The notes under the pieces were generated by a model, which worked only from the letters and a program-made list of their open reading frames with translations, was not told the origin of the DNA and searched no databases. Positions 34,489-46,543 of a stretch of 64,000 nt of DNA are shown piece after piece. How positions within the stretch are numbered: position 1 is the first letter of the stretch; every line of letters begins with the position of its first letter. This DNA comes from Palaemon carinicauda. Lineage: Eukaryota > Arthropoda > Malacostraca > Decapoda > Palaemonidae. The stretch spans positions 46,171,534-46,235,533 of the forward strand of contig NC_090751.1 of the NCBI RefSeq assembly GCF_036898095.1, given 5' to 3'. Made by a program: the position numbers and the translations under genes.

Positions 34489-34634
34489 TAGGAGGCACAT
34501 GAGGAATGTTAGTCGCCACCATCTCTTTAATTTACGTCGACAATCAATGGGGTACAGTGTTGCTCCATCTTTGCAAGTTAACAAAACATGCACATCTGGG
34601 CAGCATTTCTCGTAGAGCTGTCAGCCGGTTATAT

Positions 34635-35268
34635 ATTATTATTATTATTTGCTAAGCTGCAACCCTAGTTGGGAAAAGCAGGATGCTACAAGCCCAGGGG
34701 CTCCAACAGGGAAAACAGCCCAGTGAGAAAAGGAAACTAGGAAGTTTTTAATTGTTTTAAGAACAGCAACAATATTAAAATAAATATTTCCTATATAAAC
34801 TATAACAACTTTAACAAAACAAGGAAGAGGAGAAGCAAGAGAGAACATTGTGCCAGAGTGTACCCTCAAGCAAGAGAACTCTAACCCAAGGCAGTAGAAG
34901 TCCATGGTACAGAGGTTATGGCACTACCCAAGATTAGAGAACACTGGTTTGATTTTGGAGTGTCCTTCTCCTATAAGAGCTGCTTACCATAGCTAAAGAG
35001 TCCCTTCTACCCTTACCAAGAGGAAAGTAGCCACTGACCGATTATAGTGCTGTAATTAACCCCTTGAGAGAAGAAAAATTGTTTGGTAATCTGTGTTGTC
35101 AGGTGTATGAGGACAGAGGAGAATATGTAAAGAATAGACCAGACTAGCAGGTGTATGTGTAGGCAAAGGGGAAAATGAACCGTAACCAGAGAGAAGAATC
35201 CAATGTAGTACTGTCTGGCCTGTCAAAGGACCCCATAACACACTAGTGGTAGTATCTAAATGGGTGGC
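34635..35268. mobile_element. Dispersed decapod-type repeat inserted in Q copy 4
   Basis: This block is absent from the other four Q copies. It starts with a short ATT repeat, then GCTAAGCTGCAACCCTAGTT and continues to GGGTGGCG. About 55 bases of Q are missing at the insertion point. I recall closely similar sequence as a common repeat in shrimp and prawn transcripts and genomes; that is memory, not a search. No protein is visible. The short minus-strand ORFs at 34,645-34,905 and 35,056-35,241 are probably incidental. Confidence 0.65.
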
Positions 35269-35329
35269 GCCAGGCTATATATCCCAGATTCATTAATAAA
35301 ATCCTCCTGGGCAAGATACTAGCATATAC

Positions 35330-35539
35330 TCAATCACGGGGGTAGGTTGTAATATCAGAGGTCTTAGATCTTTGCATAGTGGAAAGGCATCTTGCCATTT
35401 GGTGTTCACTTGGAATTTGTCGGTCATATATCAGAACGGTTAACCCTGGGTTATGTTCCCCCACTTTCAGGCACTTGGGCATTGTTTGAATATGTATCTC
35501 CTGGATGCCTAATCCTTTCTTCCATTCAGCCTGTTTCAC
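35330..35539 (-). pseudogene. Minus-strand ORF of unknown identity, copy 4
   Basis: 69 codons corresponding to the second part of the pair, with several extra substitutions compared with copies 1 to 3. Confidence 0.25.
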
Positions 35540-36693
35540 GGGCTGATAATCGATGGTGATCTCGATATCTCAGGATGACCTTGCTGGCTCCTAGATAGCC
35601 ACAAGCAAGGGTATCCCAATTTGTTAGCTTTTAGTCATGATCGAGAAAACTACTCCCATGAACCACAATTCTGTCATCTACACCATATCTTAGAAGCACC
35701 ACCAATCTGTGTAGTAGTATGCACTTCACGGTTGGAAACTATCCTGCTTATCCTTAGAGTAAAAGTTTTTTTCCTGCAAAGGATTGGATAGGAGATATCT
35801 GGGTACTACAGCTGTGTACCAGGAAAAGTGGGTAATTTTGTGATTCATCGTAGAAGTGGTACTTTTTAATTTGTATTGTATATTGCTGAATGGCCTTTAA
35901 TGCCCCAGTGCTTGGCTTGGACTAAATTTTGTAATCCTAATCCTAGTCTTATGGGAACATCTCTAGTACAGATTGATGACTTTATAGCCTAAGTTCTGCT
36001 CAAAGAAGTGCATTATGGTCAGACTTTTGACTGAAGGGCATAGTCCTTTTCATTGGAGTTGTCTGCTTGCAAAAAAGCTTCAAGAAGTCTTACCTCCCCC
36101 AGTACCTCAGGCCTTCAGAGTTGGATGTGATCTGTATTCTCAGGTATTAAGCGTGTAGTGCTTGTACGAGTCTTTGAGAAGGTTTCCCTTGTCTGGATTA
36201 GTGTGCTGTGATGTTCTTATTCAGCGTCCTCTCCGCCGTATGATGCCAACTGTCTTGGTCTTGGTGCTCCTGCAATTATGTAAACAGCTCAGTGATTTAG
36301 TTGCTTTGCTCAACGAGCTTATCCCTCCCACAGACATTTGACAGAGGTCCTAGAGGGTCCAGTTGTGCTATAAGGCAGGCTAAGTTCCTCCAAGTGTTTC
36401 AGCCCTCCTTAGGTTACTCTTTGCTTTGGGTTTTCTGATGACAGAGGTGTTGATATTAAGTGCTGTCCTCTGCCATCTTAAGGAGAAAGTTGAGTAACGC
36501 TTTAATTCTAGCACTGTCAGTATCCGCTGGGATCATCTGTCTGTGTTCTTTTGAGCTGAAGATGAGTTTCAGACCATCTTTGCCTTAGTACAGTACTTTA
36601 GGATGGTGTTCATAGATCCCTGGCTAGGTTGAGTAGGGAGTAGTCTTTCTGGGTGGGCATGACCATTTTAAGAGATTTGTGGCTTTCACGTAA

Positions 36694-36903
36694 GTGTTGC
36701 CTAGCCCTCGCAAAATGCTTAAGTTTATTCTCCAACAACTTGAGACTACTCTTAAGGCAATGTCAGTGAGGAAAAAGCATTTTTTAATGATGAAACCTGG
36801 AGAACCAGGTCTTTACTTTTCAAGGAGCTTAACACTGTTCCCTCCCCTTCCCTGCCATTCCCTACCCTCACCGACTAAGCTGTATCACTTGGAAAACATT
36901 GAG
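36694..36903 (+). pseudogene. Exon-like block B, copy 4 (longest open form)
   Basis: A single frame covers FILQQLETTLKAMSVRKK through LYHLENIE to the donor GAG|GTAAATA. Because this copy needs no frame correction it is the best guide to the block's reading frame. The family is not recognised. Confidence 0.4.
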
Positions 36904-37944
36904 GTAAATATGTACTGTAATTCATTCCTTCAGTACCTATGTAGATATTGTACCGGTATTCCATGCAAGCACTGATCACTCACAACAGTGCCTATTGAAT
37001 TGATAGAGAAGGATGTATTTTAAGTGTAAGGAAGGAGACATCATTTAAGGTTAGCATTGTATACATACCCTAAATTCTCTAACATAAGCAACTGTAGTCA
37101 ACATAGAAATCTGGATTGAAATCAACTTTCAATTAAGCTGTAAAGAGTGTCCTGTTCTCAATGATATTTGTCTGTAATATGGTTTTTAAGTGTGTTTTCT
37201 TGTATTCTGTTTGTATAAATGGATTTTAAAATGCTTGAGAATAATCTGCAACATCCTTATTTTATCATTATCATATCAGTAAAAATTGATAGGTTTTTAA
37301 GCTTTAAGAATGAACTCTCATGTCTGTATAGTTAGTCACAAAGGTTATGAAAACTGGTAGTTTGTTTCTTTTGGGCCAGGAACTTATTTTGCAGGCAATA
37401 CTCAGACACTGGTTAATTTTCTTAAGTCAATTCCCTGGTATTATTGCTGTTTGCTTCTCGAGCTTAAATGATTTTGAAATTTTTTATACATTCTGTGGCT
37501 TTTAAGAGTTAGCAGATTGTGTGGTCCAATACAAACTGTTTGCTCTGTGCTAAATTGTTTCAACTCCTATCCTAAAGAATCTGATATAGTATGTAGGATT
37601 CATTAATTCGCAACCCATTTCAGAAATGTTTTGAAAGCGTCTCACCAGATCCAGAATGAATTACTTTCCTTCTTCCTATTATAATGTATTTGCAAAGTAT
37701 TGTATGAAAAAAGAGTTCTGTGTATTGGGAACTTAGAAATAAACTTTGGATTGCGATCACCTTAAATTTCTGTAACATAACCTTTAAAATGAGTAGGTTT
37801 TTGTTTAATCCTAAATCACTTTTTATTTAATATACTGTAAGTGCACCAATTGTTCAGTTTTCTGTATTTGAGTTTGTAGAAAACTTTAATCTTTATTGTG
37901 AATCATTGAAAATACAGTGCTAGCATTTAATTTTTTTTTTCCAG

Positions 37945-38472
37945 TGACGTACGAATTCATCGCGTTAAAATAATCCAAAGGCTCTATGCAGCTCTGATGA
38001 TAAAGGATAAATGAAGTGATCGTTCTGATGTCTGAGGTTATCTTTGTATTGTCTTCATACTTAGGACAGGCATTATATGCAGTTACTGTGCCTTTGGGAT
38101 TAATTCCACCACCTGAGCTGTCTAAGGAGAAATATAGGTAAGGTTAGTATGGTAGATGTATTTCAAAAAGTTTGATTGTGAATGCTAAAGAGTACAGTAG
38201 ATGTTTTTGTATAGGACTAATTAAAATTAATCTAGTACTATACAGTATAAGACTACAGAATATGTTTTAGAAAATAATTTTAATGTATAATATAAAATAA
38301 ATTTGTGTATTTGAAATTCTTTGCAGTTGTATGAGAACTGGCTTGTACCAGTACTGTATCTAAAATTTCGAGAAAAAAGCCTCAATTGGTGTAATGGTAT
38401 TTATTACAAAGGCCTACCTGTAACGGGCTGGCCATCGACAAGAGCTTCTGGCAGCCTTTCTGTTAAGGGTTG
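37945..38472 (+). pseudogene. Exon-like blocks C and D, copy 4, disabled
   Basis: Acceptor TTTTTTCCAG, shared TGA after GATAAA, donor AG|GTAAGG. Block D from 38,327 carries the shared frame change and lost one T in the GTATTTATTAC stretch. Confidence 0.6.
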
Positions 38473-38820
38473 ATCCACATAATTTTCAGTGTTGAAGCCT
38501 TGTGAGGGGTAAGTGTGCTTTCAGAAATCGGTATTTGTTCCGTAACTGGAATACAAACCACGCTACTTAATAAGGGTATTACTTTCGGCGTACCTGAAAT
38601 GACGAGTCATTAATTTTTGACGAGGGTTTACTACCCACACCGCTAGTTAGCAGAGGTGGGGGAGGGTAGCTTGCTAAACCCCCCCCCCCCCCCTCACACA
38701 CCTGTGCTTGAGCTCACTTTGCTCTCGGCTCGGATGGTAGTCCGACGTGTTCGCTCTCAGCCTCGCTGTCATTTGGCAGCTATTTAATGCTTTTGTCTTT
38801 TTCTTTTTCTAGTACTGTTT

Positions 38821-39015
38821 GTGAAGTTGGCCTCTGCGATTATGCGCACCTGCCCTGGGTTTCCCGACCGCCCCTGTAGAACGTTCATGTCGGCGGTCGA
38901 GACCGATCCTCACGCCCTTTGTCGTACTTGTAAGGGCCAATGGTGTGATAGCAACAACAGGTGTAGGGAGTGGTCTATCTCCCAGTGGGAGAGGTTTTCG
39001 CAACGACGGAAGTAG
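38821..39015 (+). pseudogene. Gag N-terminal Cys-rich region, family A copy 4
   Basis: 64 codons with the six-Cys pattern and DPHALCRTCKG; ends at a stop after SQRRK. Confidence 0.5.
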
Positions 39016-39331
39016 TAGTCCAAACGGGATATTTCTCCTTCGAAGGTTTCTTTGAAAGGAGAAAAACCCAAGGCCTCTTCTTCCGTTGCCCAAACCTCCT
39101 CCGAAGCTCCCACTCGGTCGGTCTCTTTCGAGAGACCATTTGAGTGGTAGCGTAGACCGATGTACTATTTACCAAACTGGGGGCTCGAGAGATGACGTTG
39201 CTTGCCCTAGCGAAGCAGCTCCACCTCTTCCCTCGGGGGAGGATATGTCACTAACCCCCCTTTTTCAGGTTTGGTCCTCCTTGGGGCTTACGGGTTTGCC
39301 CTCCAAGGAGGTTTTGCTTAACTACATCTGA

Positions 39332-39883
39332 TTGGGTGCAGCTGTCAAGCAATCGTCGTCACCGACAGAGATTGATCCTTTGTCTTTTGTCAACGTTGTG
39401 GTGTCAGAGGTATCCAATGCGGTATCACCCATCACCTCTGCCTCTTCAAACCCTACAGTAGCTGATGGCTTAGTTTCTCCCGGCTCTGTTCAGCCTACGA
39501 GGGAGAAACTAAGTCCGTCCGTCTCTCCTGCTAGTGTTTCTTCCCCTCAGGGGAGTTCACTTACAGAGACTCCTCTTCGGAGGACTGGAGGAGGTCAGCT
39601 CGCTGACCCTACGGCCCCCAGAGGGCGCATTCATCACAAGGCTTGCCTTCCTCTTCGCCAAAGAGGCTTGCCTTCACCTGCGGTGAGGCGGCGACTCTTC
39701 GGTTCAACATCTTCGATGCAGTCCCCCGCAGAGGAGCCTCGACAACAATCACCAATCACTGTTCCTGCATTGGTCCTGGACCTTTCTGCAGATCGTTCGC
39801 GATCTCCTTCGGTGGAAGGTCATCCTTTTAAAGGACACGTCGACCTTCCACCCTGCCGACCTGCCGTCACCCTTCCTGCATAA
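39332..39883 (+). pseudogene. Central gag region, family A copy 4
   Basis: 183 open codons, Ser/Pro-rich, with SNAVSPITSASSNP, QLADPTAPRG and LSADRSRSPSVEG. This is the longest open central gag among the family A copies and gives its reading frame. It is separated from the Cys-rich start by one or more frame changes. Confidence 0.5.
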
Positions 39884-40071
39884 ACCTAGCAAGGTTTCGT
39901 CTGAGCACACTAAGGCGCGCCACCCAGATACGCGATATGCGCCAACGAAACCTCACGAACGCGCTCTAGTAGCTCGTCAGGCCCCATCAATAAACCCTAA
40001 CACAGGGCATCAAGGGCGTATGCGCCAACACGCACATACGTCCCAACAGGAGCAGAGCTCCATTACGCGCT

Positions 40072-40377
40072 ATGCACGCCCTCACGCACTTACACGCCCA
40101 CGCCCAGCTGCGCGCCAACTCTTACCTACTCGCCAGCGTTCACGCCCAGCAGTTAACTCCTGCACACCAACGATCTACTGATCTGGGCGCTACTGGGAAG
40201 TCAGCTAAACTGACTTCTTCCACGCGCCAGCTAATACCATCGCGCCAGCCTTCTCACGATGTCAGGGGAGTAGCTACCTCCCTGGCCTTCAAGAAAAACT
40301 TTCTCCATCCTCCCCTCTCTTGGGGAAAGCAGCATCCTGGGTTCTCTGCACAGCTGACCTCAAACCACTGCAGGTAA
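40072..40377 (+). pseudogene. Gag repeat-recombinase fusion, family A copy 4, truncated
   Basis: The gag repeat part and the first recombinase residues (HDVRGVATSLAFKKN) are open. The deletion then puts untranslated-region sequence in frame. The catalytic Tyr is gone. Confidence 0.5.
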
Positions 40378-41041
40378 ACCATGTTCCCTTGTGTTCTTAG
40401 TATTAAGTTAATACTGTCGCGTCCCCATACCCTGACGAGGTGGTATTGGTAGAGTCCTAGCCTTAAGTTTCCTTCTAAAGAACTTGAGGTCAACTTCCTA
40501 GGACAAGTCACACTTTTTTCCTTCACACACAACTTTCGTAGGTCGCAGCCCTTGCATAGCAAGGTGCGAGCGAGGTGCAGGGACACTTTATTGTTTAGTG
40601 CTGACACACTCGGATAATGAGTCCCCGGGCAAAGCCAAAAGCCAGTATGGCCGGGACTTGTTCCACCCTTCCTAAGGGTTAAGTCGCCCACTTCAAATAG
40701 CGTGGTTTGTATTACAGTTACGGAACAAATGACAAATTCGTAGATAATTTGTATTTTTCCCAACTATACAAACTTTAGATATTTAATCAAACTTGCCCGC
40801 CAGCCCTGTCCCCCATGAAGTCCTACCTCTAAGCAAAAGTGGAGCTACAACACAGGTGTGAGAGGGGGGAGGGTAGCTAACTACCCTCCCTAACCCCCCC
40901 CTCGCTAACTATCGGTGGGGTAATAATCCCTTGTTAAATTTTTATGGCTCGTCCTTTCAGCTACGCGAAAGTAATTACCCTCTTTAAATAGCGAAGGTTT
41001 GTATAGTTAGGAAAAATACAAATTATCTACGAATTTGTCAT

Positions 41042-41815
41042 TTCTTTATCACTAAGTATTTTCATTATGAAACTATAGAAGGGTTATATTACGATGTAAT
41101 ACCTAATCTATTGTCCATTTATAATTTGCCATATGAAAGTTAGGTGTGGTGTATTCATTTTTTTTTCTTGCTTATTGTATATGGAGCAAGGGAATAGCTA
41201 TTAACATTTTCATAAGTACATTATACCAATATAAATGCTGCAGTGTTTGCGTTAATCTGGAGTGTTTGTCGTAGCTTTTAATTTTTGTTAGGTTAAATTG
41301 ATAAATCCTCATTGAATTTTATTTAAAGTATCTGAATATTTTATGACAGTTTTAACAAGCAGATATGAGAATTCTGTTGGTCTTGATTGTGCAATAACTG
41401 CCTAAGGGTAGTATTTGTTGCTACGCTTATATAAGCCTTTCGTCATTTAAAATAGGCAATGCCTTCATCGTAACTGGAATGGCAGTTGAATTACAGTAAT
41501 TGATAGATTCATCACGGATGTGAAAGTGTAAATATGAGGAAAGGTTAGATCACTCTTCATTCTCTAGGGATCCCCCAAGCCATCCTGTTTTAGTGGGACA
41601 GGAGGTACGGGACTATCTTACTGGTCGCTGGATGAAAAAAGCCTTCCCTATTTCTGGACATGCAGCTATTCACTGATGTCTCGGAGGGGGTCCGCCATGG
41701 TGCACACTTTGGCAGTCTAGTTGTCAGGTGTATGGCTAGCAGAAAAATATCTGCATATCAACATGCTGGAAATGCAAGCAAGACATTTATTCTTATAAGT
41801 ATTCAAAGAATGTTT
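41042..41815 (+). repeat. P spacer, copy 5
   Basis: AT-rich spacer; RNase H relic at about 41,568-41,798. Nothing else recognisable. Confidence 0.8.
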
Positions 41816-42066
41816 TAGGAGGCACATGAGGAATGTTAGTGTCGCCACCATCTCGTTAATTTACGTCGACAATATCAATGGGGTACAGTTTTGCTCCATC
41901 TTTGCAAATTAACAAAACATACACATCTGGGCAGCATTTCTCGTAGAGCTGTCAGCGGGTTATATCCCATGTAAGTGGTTGCCGAGTTGCTTCTCAGGCC
42001 CCATAGCCAGGCTATGTATCCCAGATTCATTAATAAAATCCTCCTGGGAGAGATACTAGCATATAC

Positions 42067-42818
42067 TCAATCACAGGGGTAGGTTGTAGTATCAGAGCCC
42101 TTACATCTTTGTATAGTGGAAAGGCATCTTGCCATATGGTGTTCACCTGGAATATGTCGGTCATATACCAGAACGGATAACTTTTGGTCATGTTCCCCCA
42201 CTTTCAGACACTTAGGCATTGTTTGAAAATGTATCTCCTGGATGCCTAATCCTTTCTTCCATTCAGCCTGTTTCACTGGCTGATAATCGATGGTGATCAC
42301 GATGTCTCAGGATGACCTTGGTGGCTTCTAGATAGCCACAAGCAAGGATATCCCAATTTGTAACTTTCAGTCATGATTGAGAAAACTACTCCCATGAACC
42401 ACAATTCAGTCAGCTACATCATAAGAAGTACCACCAATCTGTGTAGTAGTATGCACTTCACGGTTGGGAACTATCCTGCTTATCCTTAGAACAAAATTTT
42501 TTTTTTTTTTTCCCTCCCCGAAAAGGATTGGACAGGAGATATCTGGGTACTACAGCTGTGTACCAGGAAAAGTGGGTAATTTTGTGATTCATCGTAGAAG
42601 TGGTATTTTTTAATTTGTATTGCATATTGCTGAATGGCCTTTAATGTCCCAGTGCTTGGCTTGAGGACTAAATTTTCTAATCCTAATCCTAGTCGTATGG
42701 GAATATCTCTAGTACAGATTGATGACTGTAGCCTAAGTTCTGCTCTAAGAAGTGCATTATGGTCAGACTTTTGACTGAAGGGCATAGTCCTCTTCATTGG
42801 AGTTCTCTCTGCTTGCAT
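42067..42818 (-). pseudogene. Minus-strand ORF pair of unknown identity, copy 5
   Basis: Open parts at 42818-42486 (110 codons) and 42300-42067 (77 codons). The middle portion (42,301-42,485) is interrupted. The upstream part reads further 5' than in other copies. Confidence 0.3.
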
Positions 42819-43489
42819 AAAAGCTTCAAGTAGTCTTACCTCCCCCAGGACCTCAGGCCTTCAGAGTTGGATGTGATCTGTATTCTCGGGTATTAAGCAT
42901 AAAGTGCTTGTATGAGTGTCTGAGAAGGCTTCCCATATCTGGATTAGTGCTCTGTGATGATCTTATTCAGTGTCTTCTCCACCGCATGATGCCAACTGTC
43001 TTGGTCTTGGTGCTCTTACAATTATGTAAACAGCTCAGTGATTTAGTTGCTTTGCTCAACGAGCCTATCCCTCCCACAGACATTTGACAGAGGTCCTAGA
43101 GGGTCCAGTTGTGCTACATTGCAGGCTTAGTTCTTCCAAGTGTTTCAGCCCTCCTTAGGTTACTCTTTGCTTTGAGTTTTCTGATGACAGAGGTGTTGAT
43201 ATTAAGTGCTGGCCTCTGCCATCTTAAGGAGAAAGTTGAGTAACGCTTTAATTCTAGCACAGTCGGTATACACTGGGATCATCTGTCTGTGTTCTTTTGA
43301 GCCAAAGATGAGTTTCAGACCATCTTTGCCTTAGTACTGTACTTTAGGATGGTGTTCATAGATCCCTGGCTAAGTTGAGTGGGGAGTAGTCTTTCTGGGT
43401 GGGCATGACCACTTTTAGAGATTTGTGGCTTTCACGTTAGTGTTGCCTAGCCCTCGCCTTCTCCAACAACTTGAGACTACTCTAAGGCA

Positions 43490-43633
43490 ATGTCATTGAG
43501 GAAAACGCATTTCTTAATGATGAAACCTGGAGAACCAGGTCTTTACTTTTCAAGGAGCTTAACACTGTTCCCTCCCCTTCCCTGCCATTCCCTACCCTCA
43601 CCTAGTAAGCTGTATCACTTGGAAAACCTTGAG
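43490..43633 (+). pseudogene. Exon-like block B, copy 5
   Basis: Open to LYHLENLE before GAG|GTAAATA. About 20 bases upstream (KMPKF region) are deleted and an Ile is changed to Leu. Confidence 0.35.
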
Positions 43634-44564
43634 GTAAATATGTACTGTAATTCATACCTTCAGTACCTATGTAGATATTACCAGTATTCCACTGAGTACT
43701 CACGACAGTAAGAGGAGGATGTAATTATTAAGTGTAAGGAAGGAGACATTATGTAAGGTTAGCATTGTATACATACCCAAAATTCCCTTACAATTCTCTT
43801 TGTATAAATGGATATTAAAACGCTTGAAAATAACCTGCAAAATCCTTATTTCACCAGTATCATGTCATGCAGTGATATTGTACAGTAAAAATGAATAGAT
43901 TTTGAAGCTTTTAGAATGAACTGTCATGTGTGTATACTAAAAGTTTCATAGTTCATGAAAACTGGTAAAGTGTTAGTTTTTTTGGCCTAGAACTGTTTTG
44001 CAAACAATGGTCAGATACTGGTTAATTTTCTTAAATCTGTTCCCTGGTGTTATTGCTGTTCGCTTTTTGAGCATCAATGATTTTGAAATTTTTTTTATAC
44101 AAAATGTGGCTTTTAAGAGTTAGCAGATTGTGTGGTCCAATGCAAACTGTTGCCTCTGTGCTAAATTATTTAAACTCCTATCCTATAGAATCTGTTTTAG
44201 AATGTAGGTTTCATTGATGCACAGCTGGTTCTACCTATTTCAGAAATATTTTAAAGTGTCTCATCAGATCCAGAATGAAATACTTTCCTTCTTCCTACTA
44301 TAATGTATTTGGAAAGTATTGTATGAAAAGACAGTTCTGTGTATTGAGAACTTAGAAATAAACTCTGGATTGCTATTACCTTAAATTTCTGTAACATAAC
44401 CTTTAAAATGAGTAGGTTTTTGTTTAATCGTAAATCCCTTCTTATTTAATATCCTGTAAGTGCACCAATTGTTTAGTTTTCTGTATTTGAGTTTGTAGAA
44501 AACTCTAATCTTTATTGTGAATCATTGAAAATGCAGTGCTGGCATTTAAAGTTTTTTTTTTCCA

Positions 44565-45101
44565 GTGACGTACGAATTCATCGCATTAAAATAATCCAAA
44601 GGCTCTATGCAGCTCTGATGATAAAGGATAAATGAAGTGATCGTTCTGATGTCTGAGGTTAGCTATACGTATTGTTTTCATACTTAAGACAGGCATTATA
44701 TGCAGTTACTGTCCCTTTGGGATTAATTCCACCACCTGAGCTGTCTAAGGAGAAATATAGGTAAGGTTTGTATGGTAGATGTATTTCAATAAGTTTAAGA
44801 TTGTGAATGCTAAAGAGTACAGTATATGTTTTTGTATTGGCCTAATTTAAATTAATCTAGTACTATACAGTATAAGACCACAGAATATCTTTTAGAAAAT
44901 AAATTTAATGTATATTATAAAATAAATTTGTGTATATTTGAAATTCTTTGCAGTTGTATGAGAACTGGCTTGTACCAGTACTGTATCTAAAATTTCGAGG
45001 AAAAAGCTTTAATTGGTGTAATGGTATTTTATTACAAAGGCCTACCTGTAACGGGCTGGCCATCGACAAGAGCTTCTGGCAGCCTTTTTGTTAAGGGTTG
45101 A
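44565..45101 (+). pseudogene. Exon-like blocks C and D, copy 5, disabled
   Basis: Acceptor TTTTTTTTTCCAG, shared TGA after GATAAA, donor AG|GTAAGG. Block D (from 44,954) has the shared frame change. Confidence 0.6.
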
Positions 45102-46163
45102 TCCACATAATTTTCAGTGTTGAATCCTTGTGAGGGGTAAGTGTGCTTTCAGAAAGCGGTATTTGTTCCGTAACCTAAATACAAACCACGCTATTTACAT
45201 AGGGTTTACTTTCGGCGTAGCTGAAAGGACGAGCCATTGGAATTTAACGAGGGTGTAATACCTCCGCGCTAGTTAGCAGGGGGGTAGGGGAGTGGTAGCT
45301 AGCTACCCCTCCCCCCTCACACACCGGTGAACTGCTTCACTTCACGTTTGGGTCGGACAATGAACAGACACGTCTGTTCCGTCCTCGCATGGCAGCCATT
45401 AATGCGTTGTCTAACTAATTACTTACTTTTCTTATACTTAATATATAGTGTATGTAAACATTCTTATGTTTATGTATATATTTGAGTATAGAAATACAGT
45501 GTTTCCTTTTCAGTGTTTGTGCTGTGTGTGTAGGAAGTCCACTCATTGTACGACTCTTCTCCGTGTGGTCTCAGGCCACTACGGTGACTTTTCATGGGTC
45601 GCGATCTCTCCCTTGGTCCTTCGGTCTCCCTTCGGCTGCCGCCGTGGGGAATCATCATCGCTGGACTTTACTTAACTAATATGTTTCTCCGCTGTTCCTC
45701 CTTCCCTACGGGGAAATTGGGAGTTTTGTTTGACTACGGTCTCTCTCTCTCTCTCTCCTTGAGTTCGTTCACCCTTTTATTACAACTACGTATTACGGTA
45801 GCTTCCTTCCCGTTGCGGGTTGAATTGCTTCCGTTTATTTTGTCTCGATAATTTTTTTTTATTTAAATCTAATTGTTTTTTTTTAACTTTTCAGCCTCTG
45901 TGTAGAACGCTTCCTTTCGGGGTTCATTCGTTCTCACTATTAGTAACATTCTTGGTTGAATTACATATTTATAATTTTTATAATTCTGTTTTGTTACAGT
46001 TCTCCGCATTACCCCCCCCCCCTTCCCGTGAGTGTCAGTGGGGGAGGAGGGCGCATTCTTGTGTGTAATTCTTATATTATTTTCCCGCAGGGGTTCCTCT
46101 TCGGATTCCCCCAGGGGAATTAATGTTAACTAATTGTTTTATTTTCACAGTCAAATATCTAGT

Positions 46164-46340
46164 ATTTTTCAATATTAAACTTAGCCGGTGATTATATAAG
46201 CTGCAGCTCTGCTGCCCGACAGAAAAACCTACGGTCAAAATACGCCAGCGATCGCTATGCAGGAGGGGGTGTACATCAACAGCGCCATCTGTCGAGCAGG
46301 TACTTAGTACTCCATGTAAACAAAGAACCAATTTTCTCTC
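46164..46340. repeat. Left inverted terminal repeat of the complete DIRS
   Basis: From GGTGATTATATAAGCTGCAG to CAAAGAACCAATTTTC it is a near-exact inverted copy of the right repeat. The outermost ~30 bases (ATTTTTCAATATTAAACTTA) differ from the right end, as is usual for DIRS. Confidence 0.9.
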
Positions 46341-46543
46341 TGTCGTGCCACCGGCAAGACCTACTAAATTCGCTGTTGCTTACTGGATTGGTTTTCACAG
46401 ATTTTGGTGAAGTACACATTTCTAGTTATTAGCTTTCGCTTTGCAGAGGTTATCTTCAATACATCCTTGCATTCTTTTATTGATTTTTGGATTATTTGTT
46501 GACGACTTGGATAGATTTTGAATTCCCCTTTGACTAATTCAAG

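Larger units (their letters stand above)
34489..38532 (+). repeat. Host-derived segment Q, copy 4
   Basis: Full copy enlarged by a ~630 bp repeat insertion near its start. Minus-strand ORF part at 35,330-35,539, block B at 36,694-36,903, blocks C and D at 37,945-38,472. Confidence 0.85.
38533..41041 (+). mobile_element. Family A DIRS, internally deleted, copy 4
   Basis: Same ends, internal complementary region at about 40,680-40,785. About 230 bp is missing: AAGAAAAACTT runs straight into TCTCCATCCTCCC, removing most of the recombinase C-terminus including the Tyr. The two sides share a short TTCTC-like match, which suggests microhomology-mediated deletion. Confidence 0.8.
41816..45160 (+). 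repeat. Host-derived segment Q, copy 5
   Basis: Full copy, more diverged than the others between about 43,690 and 44,230, where some 100 bases are missing after block B. It ends at GCGGT before a family B element. Confidence 0.85.
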
